Of a stretch of 64,000 nucleotides of DNA, positions 62,374 to 64,000 are shown one piece after another. A program made the position numbers and the translations under genes. This DNA is from Anaerohalosphaera lusitana (GTDB lineage Bacteria > Planctomycetota > Phycisphaerae > Sedimentisphaerales > Anaerohalosphaeraceae): positions 1,550,001-1,614,000 of the forward strand of contig NZ_CP019791.1 of assembly GCF_002007645.1 (NCBI RefSeq). Reading direction: 5' to 3'. Each line of letters starts with the position of its first letter. Position 1 is the first letter of the stretch. The notes beneath the pieces are model-generated. The model searched no databases. It was not told the DNA's origin and saw only the letters and a program-made list of their open reading frames with translations.

Positions 62374-63840
62374 TTGGGAAAGCAAAAGCAGAGCAAAGGA
62401 TTGCCAAAGGGATGGGTGTACGCAACTATTCCCAACATAGTAGCCAATGGTGGTGTTTTCAGTGATGGCGATTGGGTGGAGTCAAAAGACCAAGACCCCG
62501 ATGGAGATGTTAGACTGATTCAGCTGGCAGATGTTGGTGATGGTTGCTTTAAGAATAAGTCATCAAGATTTCTGACTGAGCAAAAATTCAAAAAACTTAA
62601 CTGTACTCAAATCTTACCTGGCGATGTACTGATTGCACGAATGCCAGACCCACTCGGTCGGGCATGCATTTTTCCGGGTGATAAAAAGAAAAGCGTGACC
62701 GTTGTTGATGTTTGTATTGTAAGAACAAGCCAAAACGGACCAGAGCATAGATGGCTGGTGCACACGATTAACGCACCACAATTCCGAAGGGATGTCGCTT
62801 TATACCAAAGTGGTTCAACAAGGAAACGTATTTCGCGAAAGAATTTGGCCAAAGTTCAGTTTCCTCTTCCGCCGTTGGGGGAGCAGGGGCGGATTGTTGG
62901 TAAGATTGAGGAGTTGTTCAGTGATTTGGATGCGGGGGTTGCGGCTCTTGAGAAGGTTCGCGGGGAGTTAAAGCGGTATCGCCAGTCCGTGCTTAAGCAT
63001 GCCTTTGAGGGTAAGCTTACGGCCAAGTGGCGGGAGGAGAACAAAGACAGGATTGAGCCTGCGGACAAGCTGCTCGAACGCATCGCAAATGAGCGAGAGA
63101 AAAACGCAAAGGGCAAAAAGCGAGAGAAACTGCCGCCGTTGGATACGTCAAAGCTGCCCGAACTGCCGGAGGGGTGGGTTTGGAGTCGAGGAGATGATGT
63201 TTTTTATTTCATAACCAGTGGTTCACGCGGCTGGGCAAAATACTACTCCGAAACTGGCAAGCTGTTCTTGCGAATGGGCAACCTCGACCATGACAGCATT
63301 TCGCTAGATTTGTCGGATATTCAGCTTGTTCAGCCACCAAGTGGTGCGGAAGGTATAAGGACAAGAGTTCAACCTGATGACATACTAATTTCCGTGACGG
63401 CTGATGTTGGAATGACTGCGTTGGTGCCAAAAAGTATTTCGGAAGCCTATGTTAACCAGCATGTTGCTTTAGCCCGTTCAGTTGATTCAATCGAGAAACG
63501 TTTCCTTGCATGGTTCATTGCCTCAAGTGATGGGGGACAGAGGCAATTTGCTCTACTCAGGCGAGGGGCTACAAAAGCAGGCCTTGGCTTGGACGATATC
63601 AAAACAATTGGGATTCCATTAGCATCTTTGGCTGAGCAAGGGCAGATAGTTGCAGAGATTGAGAAGCATTTCAGCATAGCGGACAAGGCGGAGCAGATGG
63701 TGGAGGATGCATTGAAGCAGTCCGGCCGACTACGGCAGAGCATCCTGAAAAAAGCCTTCGAGGGCAAACTGGTCCCCCAAGACCCAAACGACGAACCAGC
63801 AGAGAAACTTTTAGAAAGAATCAGGAAGGAGAAACAATAG
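62374..63840 (+). CDS. hsdS: Type I restriction enzyme S (specificity) subunit
   Basis: 488 residues; TTG start 62374. Two target recognition domains each begin with L-P-x-G-W-V and end with a conserved spacer helix (P-L-P-P-L-G-E-Q-G-R-I-V-G-K-I-E and S-L-A-E-Q-G-Q-I-V-A-E-I-E). Each is followed by L-K-H-A-F-E-G-K-L or L-K-K-A-F-E-G-K-L. It sets the target sequence for methylation and cleavage. Its spacing from hsdR (with higBA between) is unusual. Confidence 0.92.
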   Translation: MGKQKQSKGLPKGWVYATIPNIVANGGVFSDGDWVESKDQDPDGDVRLIQLADVGDGCFKNKSSRFLTEQKFKKLNCTQILPGDVLIARMPDPLGRACIFPGDKKKSVTVVDVCIVRTSQNGPEHRWLVHTINAPQFRRDVALYQSGSTRKRISRKNLAKVQFPLPPLGEQGRIVGKIEELFSDLDAGVAALEKVRGELKRYRQSVLKHAFEGKLTAKWREENKDRIEPADKLLERIANEREKNAKGKKREKLPPLDTSKLPELPEGWVWSRGDDVFYFITSGSRGWAKYYSETGKLFLRMGNLDHDSISLDLSDIQLVQPPSGAEGIRTRVQPDDILISVTADVGMTALVPKSISEAYVNQHVALARSVDSIEKRFLAWFIASSDGGQRQFALLRRGATKAGLGLDDIKTIGIPLASLAEQGQIVAEIEKHFSIADKAEQMVEDALKQSGRLRQSILKKAFEGKLVPQDPNDEPAEKLLERIRKEKQ

Positions 63841-63842
63841 TT

Positions 63843-64000
63843 ATGAGTTTAAGAAATCTGAAACTTAATATACCAAAAGGAGGGAAACCAGTTGACCCTT
63901 TGGAAATATTTAATAATCTGACTTTAAGAGGAAATATTGAGAATATATGGGGACCGCAAAAAGATGCACTCCAAGATTGGCACAAAAATAGAGAACTCAA
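63843..64000 (+). CDS. Start of an unknown gene, 3' partial
   Basis: ATG 63843 follows the hsdS stop by 2 nt. The first 52 residues (L-T-L-R-G-N-I-E-N-I-W-G-P-Q-K-D-A-L-Q-D-W) resemble the start of a superfamily 2 helicase; Walker A would lie just beyond the window. It is not an obvious HsdM start. Confidence 0.5.
   Translation, partial: MSLRNLKLNIPKGGKPVDPLEIFNNLTLRGNIENIWGPQKDALQDWHKNREL

Larger units (their letters stand above)
53355..64000. mobile_element. tRNA-integrated genomic island (right end outside window)
   Basis: The island begins at the tRNA fragment. It carries a tyrosine recombinase, planctomycete hypothetical proteins, type I restriction genes, a HigBA pair and a partial gene at the edge. 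Codon use differs from the C-ending bias of the 37-53 kb region. An intact tRNA is expected at the right junction beyond the window. Confidence 0.65.

Noticed and set aside
1-64000. CRISPR arrays
   Set aside because: No regularly spaced direct repeats were found by eye.

Overview
The window looks like part of a planctomycete chromosome, most like the anaerobic polysaccharide degraders of the Phycisphaerae (Sedimentisphaerales-type). The evidence is the mosaic secreted proteins with LamG-like and dockerin-like modules, sialidases, clustered Cys-type sulfatases with Tat-like leaders, a DUF1559-like pseudopilin, an ECF sigma factor overlapping a FecR-like protein, and a planctomycete-style tyrosine recombinase. 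The species assignment is inference; no search was run.

Layout. 1-9.6 kb: four secreted LamG/Ig/dockerin-like proteins, two of them sialidases, then a pseudopilin. 9.7-15.9 kb (minus strand): a hybrid histidine kinase, a chemoreceptor and CheW. 16.3-18.5 kb: a membrane-tethered GspE/PilB-type ATPase and a membrane protein. 18.8-25.7 kb: ECF sigma factor, FecR-like regulator and three sulfatases. 25.9-48.4 kb: a selenium region. 48.5-53.2 kb: a secreted Hcp-like dockerin protein, an ATP-grasp enzyme with an S15/CocE-type hydrolase, and a CBS protein. 53.35 kb to the end: an integrated element in a tRNA gene, with integrase, type I restriction genes and HigBA.

The main discovery is in the selenium region. 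It holds all the selenocysteine machinery: selA, selB, selD and a tRNA-Sec with a UCA anticodon. It also holds four genes in which an in-frame UGA sits in the context Tyr-Gly-UGA-Gly. In each, a 6-bp hairpin with an invariant GUGGC loop starts exactly 15 nt after the UGA. The stem sequences differ between copies but keep pairing (compensatory changes), as expected for a bacterial SECIS element. Three are exported or membrane proteins of about 459, 953 and 511 residues. Gene callers would split each of them at the UGA. I recognise no described family for their shared Sec-bearing domain. The fourth is a 40-codon selenopeptide upstream of an intrinsic terminator and then of an operon encoding a methyltransferase, double-cubane-type 2-hydroxyacyl-CoA dehydratase-like proteins, their ATP-dependent activator, and a SelD fused to an AhpD-like domain. 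This arrangement suggests selenium-dependent attenuation of a selenium-supply operon.

The Sec proteins appear to act outside the cytoplasm: they have signal peptides and C-terminal membrane anchors. A thioredoxin-fold protein lacking the CxxC motif lies next to two of them. Assignments rest on reading motifs and reading frames by eye, so family names are given at the level the visible motifs support.
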